From CAYSSM01 sp964433905 (GTDB lineage: Bacteria > Patescibacteriota > UBA1384 > UBA12157 > JAENIV01), in contig CAYSSM010000002.1 of the NCBI GenBank assembly GCA_964433905.1, positions 1 through 58,146 on the forward strand: DNA of 58,146 nucleotides. The letters run 5' to 3'. Below the pieces are notes generated by a model, which did not search any database, was not told the origin of the DNA, and was given only the letters and a program-made list of their open reading frames with translations. Positions 6,355-13,599 of this stretch are shown here, piece by piece; within the stretch, counting starts at the first letter, position 1, and every line of letters begins with the position of its first letter. Made by a program: the position numbers and the translations under genes.

Positions 6355-8673
6355 TTGAGCAAGAATATCTTATGGTTTCGGGATGTGTCGAAAGACGATA
6401 CCGCCATTGTCGGCGGTAAAGGGGCTAACTTGGGGGAACTTACAAAAGCGGGACTGCCGGTTCCGCCCGGTTTTATTGTCACGGCTCAGGCTTATTTTAA
6501 TTTTCTCGAAAGCGCCGACATTGATTTAACTATTGAAGATTCGCTGAAAAATATTGATGTTGAAAATAGCGCCAAACTAAATAAAGCCGCCAGCCAAATT
6601 CAAAAAGAGATTTTAAATCATTCTATGCCGCTGGCGCTAGCCAAAGAAATCTCTAACGCTTATCAAAAGCTCTACACGACCTCGTCATCGAATTTTTTTG
6701 TAGCCGTTCGTTCATCTGCTACCGCCGAGGATCTACCGACAGCGTCTTTTGCCGGCCAGCAAAAGACTTTTCTAAATATTTCCGGCGCTGAAGAAGTAAT
6801 CAAAGCCGTTCGTCTTTGCTGGGCGTCGCTTTTTCTGCCGAGAGCGATTTATTACCGCCAAATCAATAAATTTGATCATCTTAAGGTTGGCATTGCCGTA
6901 CCGATTCAAAAGATGATCCAGTCGGAAAAATCGGGGATTATGTTTACCGTTGATCCAGTTACATCAGATAAAGAAAAGATTGTTATTGAGGCCGGCTGGG
7001 GGTTGGGGGAGGCCATTGTTTCCGGTTCGGTTACCCCCGATCGCTATGTTGTTAATAAACAGGATCTCAAAATATTAATAAAAGAAATCAATAAACAGGA
7101 TTGGAAGATTACTAAAGTCGGCAAGGAAAATAAGCATATTAGCCTTAATAAACAAGACCAAGAAGCTCAAAAATTAACCGAAGAGGAGATTGAGAACTTG
7201 GCTCAATTTGGCAAACAGATTGAAGACCATTATAAATTCCCTCAAGATACGGAGTGGGCAATCGAAAGTGGTAAAATTTATTTTGTGCAAAGCAGACCGG
7301 TTACTACAATAAATCAAAAATCAGATATCAAAAATCAAAATGATAAAGAAATAAATCAAAAAGAAGGAGAAACGACATCAAAATTGGAAGTTATTCTTAA
7401 GGGTGCGGCGGCATCGTTGGGGATTGCTTCAGGTCCGGTAAAAATTCTCCATAAACCGACCGAAACCGATCGGGTCCAAAAAGGTGATGTTTTAGTTACC
7501 GAAATGACAACTCCCGATTATGTGCCGGCGATGAAGCGGGCGTGCGCGATTGTGACTGACACCGGCGGTCAGACCTCGCACGCCGCCATTGTTTCGCGGG
7601 AATTGGGGATTCCTTGCGTTGTTGGCACCGGCACAGCCACCCATGTTTTAAAGGAAGGCCAAATTATCTCGGTTGACGGCGCCAAAGGCGTGGTCTATAA
7701 AGGCAAAGTCGAGCGCAAAGAAGCTCCGGCGCAAAAAGATGACACCGGCGGTTTTGAAGAAGAAATTCCGGTGACGGCAACCAAAGTCTATGTCAATTTG
7801 GGCGAGCCGACGAGGGCCGAAGAAGTGGCTCAATTGCCGTGCGACGGCGTGGGGTTAATGAGGGCGGAGTTTATGATTGCCGAAATCGGCGAGCATCCCA
7901 GAGCGTTGGTGAAAGCCGGTAAAACTGCCGAGTATATCAAGAAATTGGTTGACGGTCTTACAATTACTTGTCAGGCCTTTTTCCCTCGGCCGGTTGTCTA
8001 CAGAGCAACTGATTTTAAAACCAATGAATACAAAAATCTCAAAGGCGGTAAAGAATTTGAACCAGATGAAAATAATCCGATGATCGGTTATCGCGGCGCT
8101 TACCGTTATATTAAAGAACCGGATTTATTCCGCTTGGAGCTTGAAGCCATTAAACAAGTTCGCAAGAGCAACGAAAATTTATGGCTGATGATTCCTTTTG
8201 TCAGAACAATTGACGAATTTAATAAAGTAAAAGAATTAATCGAAGCAAATGGCCTAAAGCGCGATTCGGACTTTAAAATATGGATGATGGTGGAAATTCC
8301 CTCAAATGTTATTTTAATCGATAAATTTTGCCAGTTGGGGATTGACGGCGTTTCCATCGGCTCAAATGATTTAACTCAACTTACTCTTGGAATTGACCGT
8401 GATAATGAAAACCTGGCGGAGGAATTTGACGAGCGCGACGAATCGGTTCAGATTTCTATTGCTCATGTAATTAAGGTTTGCCGCAAGCATCATATCAGCG
8501 TTTCAATCTGCGGCCAAGCCGCTACTACTTATCCGGAAATTGCCGAACTAATGGTCCGCGAAGGGGCGACTTCGGTTTCCGTTTCTCCGGATTCGATTAT
8601 TTCCACACGGCGGTTAGTGGCTTCGGTTGAGAAAAAAATAATGCTGTCAAAAATTATCGAACAAGGGTATTAA
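6355..8673 (+). CDS. ppsA: Phosphoenolpyruvate synthase (pyruvate, water dikinase)
   Basis: This encodes 772 residues from TTG 6355, chosen because GAGGAGGGG (6344-6352) lies directly upstream. The frame is open a further 11 codons. The N-terminal ATP-grasp domain shows GGKGANLGELTKAGLPVPPG and AVRSSATAEDLPTASFAG. The swivelling domain carries the phosphorylated histidine in GGQTSHAAIVSRELG (His409). The C-terminal TIM barrel shows GVGLMRAEFM, MMVEIPSNV, GSNDLTQL and the catalytic cysteine in SICGQA (Cys719). It converts pyruvate, ATP and water to PEP, AMP and phosphate, or acts in reverse. A hydrophilic insert near residues 325-345 (repetitive Asn/Gln/Lys) separates the first two domains. 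Confidence 0.95.
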   Translation: MSKNILWFRDVSKDDTAIVGGKGANLGELTKAGLPVPPGFIVTAQAYFNFLESADIDLTIEDSLKNIDVENSAKLNKAASQIQKEILNHSMPLALAKEISNAYQKLYTTSSSNFFVAVRSSATAEDLPTASFAGQQKTFLNISGAEEVIKAVRLCWASLFLPRAIYYRQINKFDHLKVGIAVPIQKMIQSEKSGIMFTVDPVTSDKEKIVIEAGWGLGEAIVSGSVTPDRYVVNKQDLKILIKEINKQDWKITKVGKENKHISLNKQDQEAQKLTEEEIENLAQFGKQIEDHYKFPQDTEWAIESGKIYFVQSRPVTTINQKSDIKNQNDKEINQKEGETTSKLEVILKGAAASLGIASGPVKILHKPTETDRVQKGDVLVTEMTTPDYVPAMKRACAIVTDTGGQTSHAAIVSRELGIPCVVGTGTATHVLKEGQIISVDGAKGVVYKGKVERKEAPAQKDDTGGFEEEIPVTATKVYVNLGEPTRAEEVAQLPCDGVGLMRAEFMIAEIGEHPRALVKAGKTAEYIKKLVDGLTITCQAFFPRPVVYRATDFKTNEYKNLKGGKEFEPDENNPMIGYRGAYRYIKEPDLFRLELEAIKQVRKSNENLWLMIPFVRTIDEFNKVKELIEANGLKRDSDFKIWMMVEIPSNVILIDKFCQLGIDGVSIGSNDLTQLTLGIDRDNENLAEEFDERDESVQISIAHVIKVCRKHHISVSICGQAATTYPEIAELMVREGATSVSVSPDSIISTRRLVASVEKKIMLSKIIEQGY

Positions 8674-8687
8674 ATCAAGTTAAGGTC

Positions 8688-8716
8688 TTGATTAATTTGC
8701 TGTTTTGTGATATAAA
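8688..8716 (+). promoter_or_regulatory. Promoter of the GC-rich micro-operon
   Basis: TTGATT (8688-8693), a 17-base spacer and TATAAA (8711-8716, preceded by TGTGA) stand just after ppsA and before three small, strongly Shine-Dalgarno-led genes. Confidence 0.6.
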
Positions 8717-8753
8717 TATAAATGTCCAATCTCCGAGCAGGAGGTAAAGGTTG

Positions 8754-8942
8754 ATGGATAGTTGGCGTTTCAGTGTGCCTAAGGCGCTCCTGCTTCTGGT
8801 GGTGGTCTTGGCTTTGATAATAGCTTTTGCGACTCGTTTGCCTATGACGGCAAACAGCCACCAGCAAGCTATGCGCGCCGAAAGCAGTCTGTCTGCTCCG
8901 TCGTATATTCTGCCGACAAAGGAGGTAAAGGAAAGCCGGTAG
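8754..8942 (+). CDS. Small single-pass membrane protein
   Basis: ATG 8754 (or TTG 8751 in frame) follows AGGAGGT (8739-8745). The ~62-residue product has one strong hydrophobic segment, KALLLLVVVLALIIAFAT, near the N-terminus, followed by a polar tail rich in Ser, Ala and Glu. This predicts a membrane-anchored or exported peptide. I do not recognise the family. The local DNA is clearly richer in G+C than ppsA or the downstream genes and uses different codons, hinting at transfer. It is the first gene of a three-gene set ending at the terminator at 9452. Confidence 0.6.
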   Translation: MDSWRFSVPKALLLLVVVLALIIAFATRLPMTANSHQQAMRAESSLSAPSYILPTKEVKESR

Positions 8943-8984
8943 TTTGCTATGTCGCCTTAACGCTATCGATTCGGAGGGAGAAGG

Positions 8985-9200
8985 ATGCGAAATTCGGTCT
9001 TGTTGAACCTCAGGCAGAAGGTACGGAAGTTCCTTGGCGAAGTCGACAGTTTCAGTCTCTGGCCCCAGTCAGATGATGGTTTCTTCTGCCTACTGGTGCC
9101 GCCGGGTATCTGTAAGTGGTTCACTAACCACCCCAAGATCGAGCTCGAAGGAACTGAAGAGGAGATCATGACGGGTCTCAGGAAGTCCTTCGGCATCTAA
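8985..9200 (+). CDS. Hypothetical 71-residue protein
   Basis: ATG 8985 is preceded by the strong Shine-Dalgarno GGAGGGAGAAGG. The product (including DSFSLWPQSDDGFFCLLVPP and an acidic C-terminal helix) has no membrane segment and no motif I can assign. It lies 42 bases after the small membrane protein and 116 bases before the basic miniprotein, in the same GC-rich block. Its reality rests on ribosome binding site quality and position rather than homology. Confidence 0.5.
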   Translation: MRNSVLLNLRQKVRKFLGEVDSFSLWPQSDDGFFCLLVPPGICKWFTNHPKIELEGTEEEIMTGLRKSFGI

Positions 9201-9215
9201 TATGTTGTGCTGGCC

Positions 9216-9284
9216 GGGCCCCCTCGTTGCTTTCGTGTAGCGAAGTGGAGCGGAGAAAAATCCGTCATGACGGTGAGGGGGCCC
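9216..9284 (+). promoter_or_regulatory. Structured leader with nested inverted repeats
   Basis: The outer stem is GGGCCCCCTC (9216-9225) with GAGGGGGCCC (9275-9284), a perfect 10-bp match. Inside lie a CTTTCG/CGAAG hairpin and the palindrome CCGTCATGACGG (9262-9273), giving a three-way-junction-like fold. It ends 17 bases before the AAGGAGGT of the next gene, so it could control that gene or separate two messages. Confidence 0.55.
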
Positions 9285-9316
9285 GACATTTCTTTCTTGC
9301 CAAAGGAGGTGAGAGG

Positions 9317-9436
9317 ATGCCGCGCAAGAAAGGTCGCAGTCATTCGCAGAGACCAAAGTTGTTTCAATCACAGGACAGAGACCGGCGATTTGCTCGATTT
9401 GCCCGCCGATATCGTCTCGGCCGACGTCATCGCTGA
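9317..9436 (+). CDS. Very basic 39-residue miniprotein
   Basis: ATG 9317 follows a near-perfect Shine-Dalgarno (AAGGAGGTGAGAGG). The product starts MPRKKGRSHSQRP and ends RRYRLGRRHR, with about a third Arg/Lys, so it is likely to bind nucleic acid. The frame is open a further 30 codons upstream, but the ribosome binding site fixes the start. It is followed at once by an intrinsic terminator. A small ribosome- or RNA-associated peptide is plausible. I cannot match it to a named ribosomal protein. Confidence 0.55.
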   Translation: MPRKKGRSHSQRPKLFQSQDRDRRFARFARRYRLGRRHR

Positions 9437-9451
9437 GAGGCGAATTTGTAG

Positions 9452-9487
9452 GCCCAGCCGCATGCAGTGCGGCTGGGCATCTTTTTT
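9452..9487 (+). terminator. Intrinsic terminator of the micro-operon
   Basis: GCCCAGCCGCA (9452-9462), a five-base loop and TGCGGCTGGGC (9468-9478) form a perfect 11-bp stem, followed by ATCTTTTTT. Confidence 0.93.
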
Positions 9488-9550
9488 ATCTGAAGAGTAT
9501 TTGATAGAATGGGAGTAGAAAGTTATTGAAGATTATAGAAATTTTGTAAA

Positions 9551-9574
9551 CATAACCCAACCTATTGGGTTATG
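9551..9574. repeat. Hairpin element, copy 1
   Basis: CATAACCCAA, loop CCTA, TTGGGTTATG is a perfect 10-bp stem ending 6 bases before tRNA-Ser. A related hairpin occurs at 12172-12201. Confidence 0.7.
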
Positions 9575-9580
9575 TGAGAT

Positions 9581-9667
9581 GGAGAGATCGCATAGTGGCC
9601 GAGTGCGTTCGCTTGGAAAGCGGATATACGCGCAAGCGTATCGTGGGTTCGAATCCCACTCTCTCCG
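9581..9667 (+). tRNA. tRNA-Ser (GGA)
   Basis: The acceptor stem GGAGAGA pairs with TCTCTCC, followed by discriminator G. The anticodon loop within CGCTTGGAAAGCG gives GGA. A long variable arm (ATACGCGCAAGCGTAT) confirms a class II tRNA, and the T arm is GTGGG-TTCGAAT-CCCAC. CCA is not encoded, consistent with the CCA-adding enzyme gene at the end of the window. Confidence 0.95.
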
Positions 9668-9682
9668 AATTTGGAGCTATAG

Positions 9683-10234
9683 TTGAAAGATTTAATTATT
9701 CAAGAAGTAATTGAGCAGAAGATTTATTTAGTTAGAAACCAAAAAGTTATGCTGGATAGTGATTTGGCTGGTCTTTATGGTGTGTCTACAAAGAGTCTAA
9801 ATCAAGCAGTTAAGAGGAACAAAAAAAGATTTCCTCAAGATTTTATGTTTAGATTAACCCGTGAAGAAAGTAATTCTTTGAGGTCACAATTTGTGACCTC
9901 AAACGAAGAAAATGATTCTTTGACATCGCAAATTGCGATATCAAAAGACGGGCGGGGTGGAAGACGCAGTCTTTTCTACGCTTTTACCGAACAGGGTGTG
10001 GCGATGCTCTCTTCTGTTCTAAATAGCGATCGGGCGGTTCAAGTTAACATTCAAATCATCAGAACATTTATCAAGATAAGAGCACTCTTAGCAACTCACA
10101 AAGATTTACTTGAAAAAATTGAGAAAATGGAGAAGAATTATGATAGACAGTTCAGAATCGTATTTCAAATAATCCGTGAACTAAATTCTCCACCCAAAGA
10201 GTCAAATAGAAAAATTGGTTTTCAGAATGAATAA
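9683..10234 (+). CDS. ORF6N domain protein
   Basis: This encodes a 183-residue protein from TTG 9683. The N-terminal ~90 residues carry the ORF6N (KilA-N-related) signature: YLVRNQKVMLDSDLAGLYGV, then KRFPQDFMFRLT, and later FTEQGVAMLSSVLNS. The C-terminus is helical and likely coiled-coil (LLEKIEKMEKNYDRQF). ORF6N domains occur in phage antirepressor-like DNA-binding proteins and are common in Patescibacteria as stand-alone genes. It follows tRNA-Ser by 16 bases and may be a mobile or phage-derived gene that settled at the tRNA. A short degenerate repeat (RSQFVTSNEENDSLTSQIA) sits between the two domain halves. Confidence 0.85.
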   Translation: MKDLIIQEVIEQKIYLVRNQKVMLDSDLAGLYGVSTKSLNQAVKRNKKRFPQDFMFRLTREESNSLRSQFVTSNEENDSLTSQIAISKDGRGGRRSLFYAFTEQGVAMLSSVLNSDRAVQVNIQIIRTFIKIRALLATHKDLLEKIEKMEKNYDRQFRIVFQIIRELNSPPKESNRKIGFQNE

Positions 10235-10334
10235 AAATAAGAAACTTAAAACCCTCGTCTGGCCGGCATTCTTGGTCTACCAGGCTTTTCAATTTTTAGC
10301 GAGATAATATTCTTAATTATACTAAACTAAAATT

Positions 10335-10985
10335 ATGTTATCAGTTTTAGTAAAAATTATTTCTTTGGATCTAGCGGCGACTTTGAGTCCGGGGATTTTG
10401 GCCCTCGCACTGGTTCTTTTGGGAGAAAAAAATCACCGGATGAGGCGGATTTTAGCGCTGCTTTTCGGGACATTAATTGTTGCCATTGTGATTGCCTGGC
10501 TGGGCTATGGATTAGGTGATTCATTTCAGGGAGATGGCAAGCAAAGTCTTACCTCGGCAATTATTGATGCAACCCTAGGGATATTTTTTCTGTTTTACGG
10601 TATTAAAATTTTCTTTTCCAAAGAAAGAAAAATAAAATCTTTAACAGGAGAAGAAAAGCACACAGTGTTAAAATGGGTAATTATTGGCATAATTATCAAT
10701 GCCACTAATTTCGATGCCGTATTCCTATCATTTACCGCCGCCAAAGAAGTTGGAGTGGCAAAAATCAGCGAAGTTTATGATTTAATATTATTATTGGTAA
10801 ATATTTTATTTTTTATTTTGCCGATTACCTTACCGTTATTTATCTACTTAATCATGCCAAATTTGGCTGGCCGGATTTTAGAAAAAATCAATGTTTTTGT
10901 CCTAAAATACAGCCGTTATATTATTGCCGCACTGTTTTTAATCTTTGGCGTTTACCTTGCTTATAAAGGAATTAAATTTATTTAG
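10335..10985 (+). CDS. LysE/Sap-type multi-pass membrane protein
   Basis: This encodes a 216-residue protein with about six hydrophobic helices and the N-terminal signature DLAATLSPGILALALVLLG, typical of the GAP/Sap (sulfolipid-addressing) branch of the LysE exporter superfamily. These proteins export small molecules. The substrate here is unknown. The start ATG 10335 lies 12 bases after a TATACT box (10318-10323) with no Shine-Dalgarno, suggesting a very short or absent leader. The gene ends 10 bases before the M23 peptidase start, so the pair may be one operon. Confidence 0.7.
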   Translation: MLSVLVKIISLDLAATLSPGILALALVLLGEKNHRMRRILALLFGTLIVAIVIAWLGYGLGDSFQGDGKQSLTSAIIDATLGIFFLFYGIKIFFSKERKIKSLTGEEKHTVLKWVIIGIIINATNFDAVFLSFTAAKEVGVAKISEVYDLILLLVNILFFILPITLPLFIYLIMPNLAGRILEKINVFVLKYSRYIIAALFLIFGVYLAYKGIKFI

Positions 10986-10995
10986 TAAAAAAACA

Positions 10996-11655
10996 ATGAA
11001 AAAAAATAAAATAATCATTTTTTTGATTTTAGTTTTGTTTGTAGCTGGAGCTGGTTTTAGTTATTATTTATATCAAAGAGATTTGAAACCGGCGGCGCCG
11101 TCTTTATATCCATCGTCATTATCGAGTGGGTCAACAGCAACATCAAAGCAGGAACCACAATCACAATTTACTTTGCCGATTTCAAATTACAAAACTGGCC
11201 AAACGAAAAAAGTTTTTGGCCAGTATATTACTCCGGCAACTTCACCGGTCCAGCCAGAGAAATTTACTGGCTATCATACGGGTGTAGATATCGAACAGGA
11301 GCAAAATGATGTTGATGTGCCGGTTTTTGCGATTTCCGATGGCACGGTGAGATTTGCCGGTAACGTAAATGGTTATGGTGGGGTTATAATTATCGAATTT
11401 TCCTATCAAAACCAAACTTATACCGCGCTTTACGGCCACATTCGTTTATTATCGGCGAAAGCATCAGAAGGTGATAAAGTCACAAAAGGCCAACAACTGG
11501 CGATTTTAGGGACTGGGAATTCTTCGGAAACCGATGGCGAGCGCAAGCATCTTCATTTTGCTATCCACAAAGGCAGTTCAATCGAATACCGCGGTTATGT
11601 CCAAAATAAAAGCGAATTATCCAATTGGCTTGATCCGAATATTATAATAAATTAA
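10996..11655 (+). CDS. Membrane-anchored M23 (LytM-type) peptidase
   Basis: This encodes 219 residues from ATG 10996; the frame is open upstream but overlaps the previous gene. An N-terminal membrane segment (IIIFLILVLFVAGAGFSYYL) is followed by a Ser/Pro-rich linker and an M23 domain in normal order: HTGVDIE (first zinc His and Asp), YGHIRLL, then KHLHFAIH near the C-terminus, matching the H-x-H motif. It should cleave peptide cross-links in peptidoglycan outside the membrane. A second, permuted M23 gene lies at 28414-29064. The probable partner upstream is a transporter-like protein with no obvious link. Confidence 0.88.
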   Translation: MKKNKIIIFLILVLFVAGAGFSYYLYQRDLKPAAPSLYPSSLSSGSTATSKQEPQSQFTLPISNYKTGQTKKVFGQYITPATSPVQPEKFTGYHTGVDIEQEQNDVDVPVFAISDGTVRFAGNVNGYGGVIIIEFSYQNQTYTALYGHIRLLSAKASEGDKVTKGQQLAILGTGNSSETDGERKHLHFAIHKGSSIEYRGYVQNKSELSNWLDPNIIIN

Positions 11656-11664
11656 AATCTAACC

Positions 11665-11806
11665 GTCATTGCAAGCGAAAGCGGCCTGCCTACCGGCAGG
11701 TAGGAGCAATCTTTGTTGAGTAGATTACTTCGTCGCTGAAGCTCCTCGCAATGACAGCAATCAAGATGTCATTGCGACCCCGAGCTTGTCGAGGGGGAAG
11801 CAATCT
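11665..11806. repeat. Dispersed palindromic repeat (GTCATTGCGA type)
   Basis: A unit beginning GTCATTGC (11665) and ending GCAATGAC (11755) is an imperfect palindrome containing CTGCCTACCGGCAGGTAGG. A half unit, GTCATTGCGACCCC to GAAGCAATCT, follows at 11768-11806. Repeats of this type are scattered between genes in many bacteria, including Patescibacteria. No gene is seen between 11656 and 11886. Confidence 0.75.
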
Positions 11807-11886
11807 ATGAAGAAACAATATTTCGTCTACATAATGACCAATTTTACTAAATTAAAAAAATAAGTTAAAAATTGATGGAGGAAAAC

Positions 11887-12144
11887 ATGCCTAAAAAAGA
11901 AGAAGAAACAAAAGAATATCGTTACAAGGTTAAAAGCGAGGATGTTGTTAAGAAAGTTAAAGAAATTATCGAAGAAGGTAATGCTACCAGGATTAGCATC
12001 CTAAATCAGAAAAATGAAAAAGTAATGGAATTTTCGCTGACGATCGGGGCGGTGAGTGTGATTTTGGCCCCGATTTTAGCGGCGGTGGGAGCTTTCACGG
12101 CAATTGCCACCAAATGTACGATTGTTGTTGAAAAAAGAAAATAA
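11887..12144 (+). CDS. DUF4342 family protein
   Basis: This encodes 85 residues from ATG 11887, fixed by GGAGG (11877-11881) five bases upstream. The pattern VVKKVKEIIEEGNATRISI, then FSLTIGAVSVILAPILAAVG and TIVVEK is the DUF4342 signature: a small alpha/beta front and a hydrophobic stretch that could insert in or lie on the membrane. Function is unknown in the family. It stands alone between a dispersed palindrome and a hairpin element. Confidence 0.8.
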   Translation: MPKKEEETKEYRYKVKSEDVVKKVKEIIEEGNATRISILNQKNEKVMEFSLTIGAVSVILAPILAAVGAFTAIATKCTIVVEKRK

Positions 12145-12171
12145 TATTGTTTCAATTAGACTGTTTTTCGC

Positions 12172-12201
12172 AAACATAACTTAACTGGTTGGGTTATGTT
12201 T
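12172..12201. repeat. Hairpin element, copy 2
   Basis: AAACATAACTTAA, loop CTGG, TTGGGTTATGTTT forms a 13-bp stem with two G-T pairs. It is closely related to 9551-9574 (same CATAAC...GTTATG frame), and the differences keep pairing. It follows the DUF4342 gene. Confidence 0.65.
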
Positions 12202-12345
12202 AAGAAGCAGAAGAGGTTTAAGGAAAGCAATTACTATCATCTATTATGCGGTCGTCGAAAAACACGATAGTATTTTAACCTGTTAAATTTAGAAAAAAAT
12301 AATTAAACTAATCGATAGTGGATAAGAGGAAGTGATCAATTAATG

Positions 12346-12384
12346 AAAAAACCAGCAGATATAGTGGTCTACTGGCCGGTTTTT
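12346..12384. terminator. Bidirectional terminator-like hairpin
   Basis: AAAAAACCAGCAG and CTGGCCGGTTTTT pair with one bulge, giving a T tract on both strands. On the minus strand it ends the zinc-ribbon gene. Apart from this hairpin and copy 2 above, nothing is seen from 12145 to 12400. Confidence 0.55.
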
Positions 12385-12400
12385 GCGAATATGATAAAGG

Positions 12401-12652
12401 TTAGGGTCTTTTTCCTGCGAGAAAATCGAAATAGGAGATCTTGCCATCGCCCCAAATATTACTGACGGTTTCGACGCCAGGAATAACTTTGAGCTCCGTA
12501 AAAACTGGCTGGTTAATTTCCTGATAACCAGTTCCTTGACACTGGATACACAAGATAGCAGCCGTGGACTTGCTAAGTTTTCTTATTCCGCAGCCGAAGC
12601 AATGTTTGCATTCCACTTTGACATGGATTATCTGTTGATCGGCTAATGACAT
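12401..12652 (-). CDS. Small zinc-ribbon protein (DnaJ-type cysteine motifs)
   Basis: This encodes 83 residues from ATG 12652, chosen because AAAGGAGG lies just upstream; the frame is open 14 codons further. Two cysteine knuckles, CKHCFGCG and CIQCQGTGY, resemble half of the DnaJ central zinc domain (C-x-x-C-x-G-x-G), suggesting one bound zinc and protein or RNA binding. There is no J domain. Codon use is GC-richer than the neighbours. It is divergent from the rubrerythrin operon and shares its intergenic region; its promoter is at 12685-12713. Confidence 0.65.
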   Translation of the reverse strand: MSLADQQIIHVKVECKHCFGCGIRKLSKSTAAILCIQCQGTGYQEINQPVFTELKVIPGVETVSNIWGDGKISYFDFLAGKRP

Positions 12653-12684
12653 CGCGACCTCCTTTGTTCGAGCTCTGATAATTG

Positions 12685-12713
12685 ACTTTATCATTTTTAC
12701 TGAAGAATGTCAA
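12685..12713 (-). promoter_or_regulatory. Promoter of the zinc-ribbon gene
   Basis: On the minus strand, TTGACA (12713-12708), 17 bases, TAAAGT (12690-12685). It is back to back with the TATAAT (12725-12730) that serves the plus-strand operon. Confidence 0.6.
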
Positions 12714-12763
12714 TAATGGATTGTGATATAATGAGCTCAAATATAAAATTTTCTAGGAGGAAA

Positions 12764-12967
12764 ATGGAACGTGAAAACTCAGAAGGTCCTGATACGGAAA
12801 AAGAACGCAAAAAAGCATTAAGAGAAAAATTCGGTGAAAAAGTAATGCCGGAAGATTTGGTACGCGAAAGAATCGAAAATCTGCCCGAAGAATTAGAAAG
12901 ACATCCCCTCGAAAGCGAAGATGAATTAGATCAAATTGAAGCCGAGCGTCGAAAAAAACTTAGCTAA
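12764..12967 (+). CDS. Small acidic/charged hypothetical protein
   Basis: This encodes 67 residues from ATG 12764, set by TAGGAGGAAA directly upstream; the frame is open 19 codons further. The product is helical and charged throughout (KKALREKFGEKVMPEDLV, ENLPEELERHPLE). I do not recognise a family. It precedes rubrerythrin by 14 bases and shares the promoter with TATAAT near 12725, so a role with oxidative stress defence is possible by context only. Confidence 0.65.
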   Translation: MERENSEGPDTEKERKKALREKFGEKVMPEDLVRERIENLPEELERHPLESEDELDQIEAERRKKLS

Positions 12968-12981
12968 TTTTAGGAGGTCAA

Positions 12982-13539
12982 ATGAACAAATCACAAGAAA
13001 ATTTGCTCAAGGCGATTGCGGGGGAAAGCATTGCCCGCAACAAGTACACTTTTTTTGCCGAAATTGCCGAAAAAGAAGGGCTGATGTGGATTAAGGAAGT
13101 TTTCTTGGAAACTGCGGGAAATGAGAGAGCTCATGCTCAGGAAGAACTTGAGAAAGTAACCGAAACGGTGCAAACGACGGCTGATTTGGGGATCGATGCT
13201 TTGGCGGATACTTTGACCAATCTCCGCCATGCGGCCGCCGGTGAAAAATACGAATGGACGGAAATGTACCCGGGTTTTAAAAAAATAGCCGAAGAAGAAG
13301 ACGAAAAAGAAATCGCCACGCTTTTTAAAGAAGTTTCCGAGATTGAAGAAAAGCATGAAGAACGCTACAACAAACTAGCCGACCGATTAGAACAAGAAAA
13401 ATTGTTTGAAACGGATGAAGAGGTTGAGTGGAAATGTCTAAATTGCGGCTATATCCACAAAGGCAAGTCCGCTCCCAAAGAATGTCCGTCCTGCAAAAAA
13501 CCACAGGGCTGGTACATGCAAGTGGGATTTGTGAGATAA
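12982..13539 (+). CDS. Rubrerythrin
   Basis: This encodes 185 residues from ATG 12982 after AGGAGG. The ferritin-like di-iron domain begins NLLKAIAGESIARNKYTFFA and includes FLETAGNERAHAQEEL and VSEIEEKHEERYNKL, providing the Glu/His ligands. The C-terminus is a rubredoxin-like knuckle with two C-x-x-C pairs: CLNCGY and CPSCKKPQGWY. Rubrerythrins reduce hydrogen peroxide using electrons from rubredoxin-type donors, consistent with an anaerobic or microaerophilic host. It is cotranscribed with the small charged protein upstream. Confidence 0.95.
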   Translation: MNKSQENLLKAIAGESIARNKYTFFAEIAEKEGLMWIKEVFLETAGNERAHAQEELEKVTETVQTTADLGIDALADTLTNLRHAAAGEKYEWTEMYPGFKKIAEEEDEKEIATLFKEVSEIEEKHEERYNKLADRLEQEKLFETDEEVEWKCLNCGYIHKGKSAPKECPSCKKPQGWYMQVGFVR

Positions 13540-13585
13540 ATTTTCAATTTTCTTTTTAGATAGGTTGTTTTTAGGACTCTTTTTG

Positions 13586-13591
13586 TATAAT
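13586..13591 (+). promoter_or_regulatory. -10 box placed for leaderless dnaG transcription
   Basis: TATAAT 13586-13591 lies 8 bases before ATG 13600 and no Shine-Dalgarno intervenes. A weak TTGTTT stands at 13565-13570. Confidence 0.5.
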
Positions 13592-13599
13592 CTTGAGCT

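Noticed and set aside
9683..10234. ORF6N gene as evidence of a prophage
   Set aside because: No other phage genes or attachment duplication of tRNA-Ser are visible; single ORF6N genes are common in these genomes.
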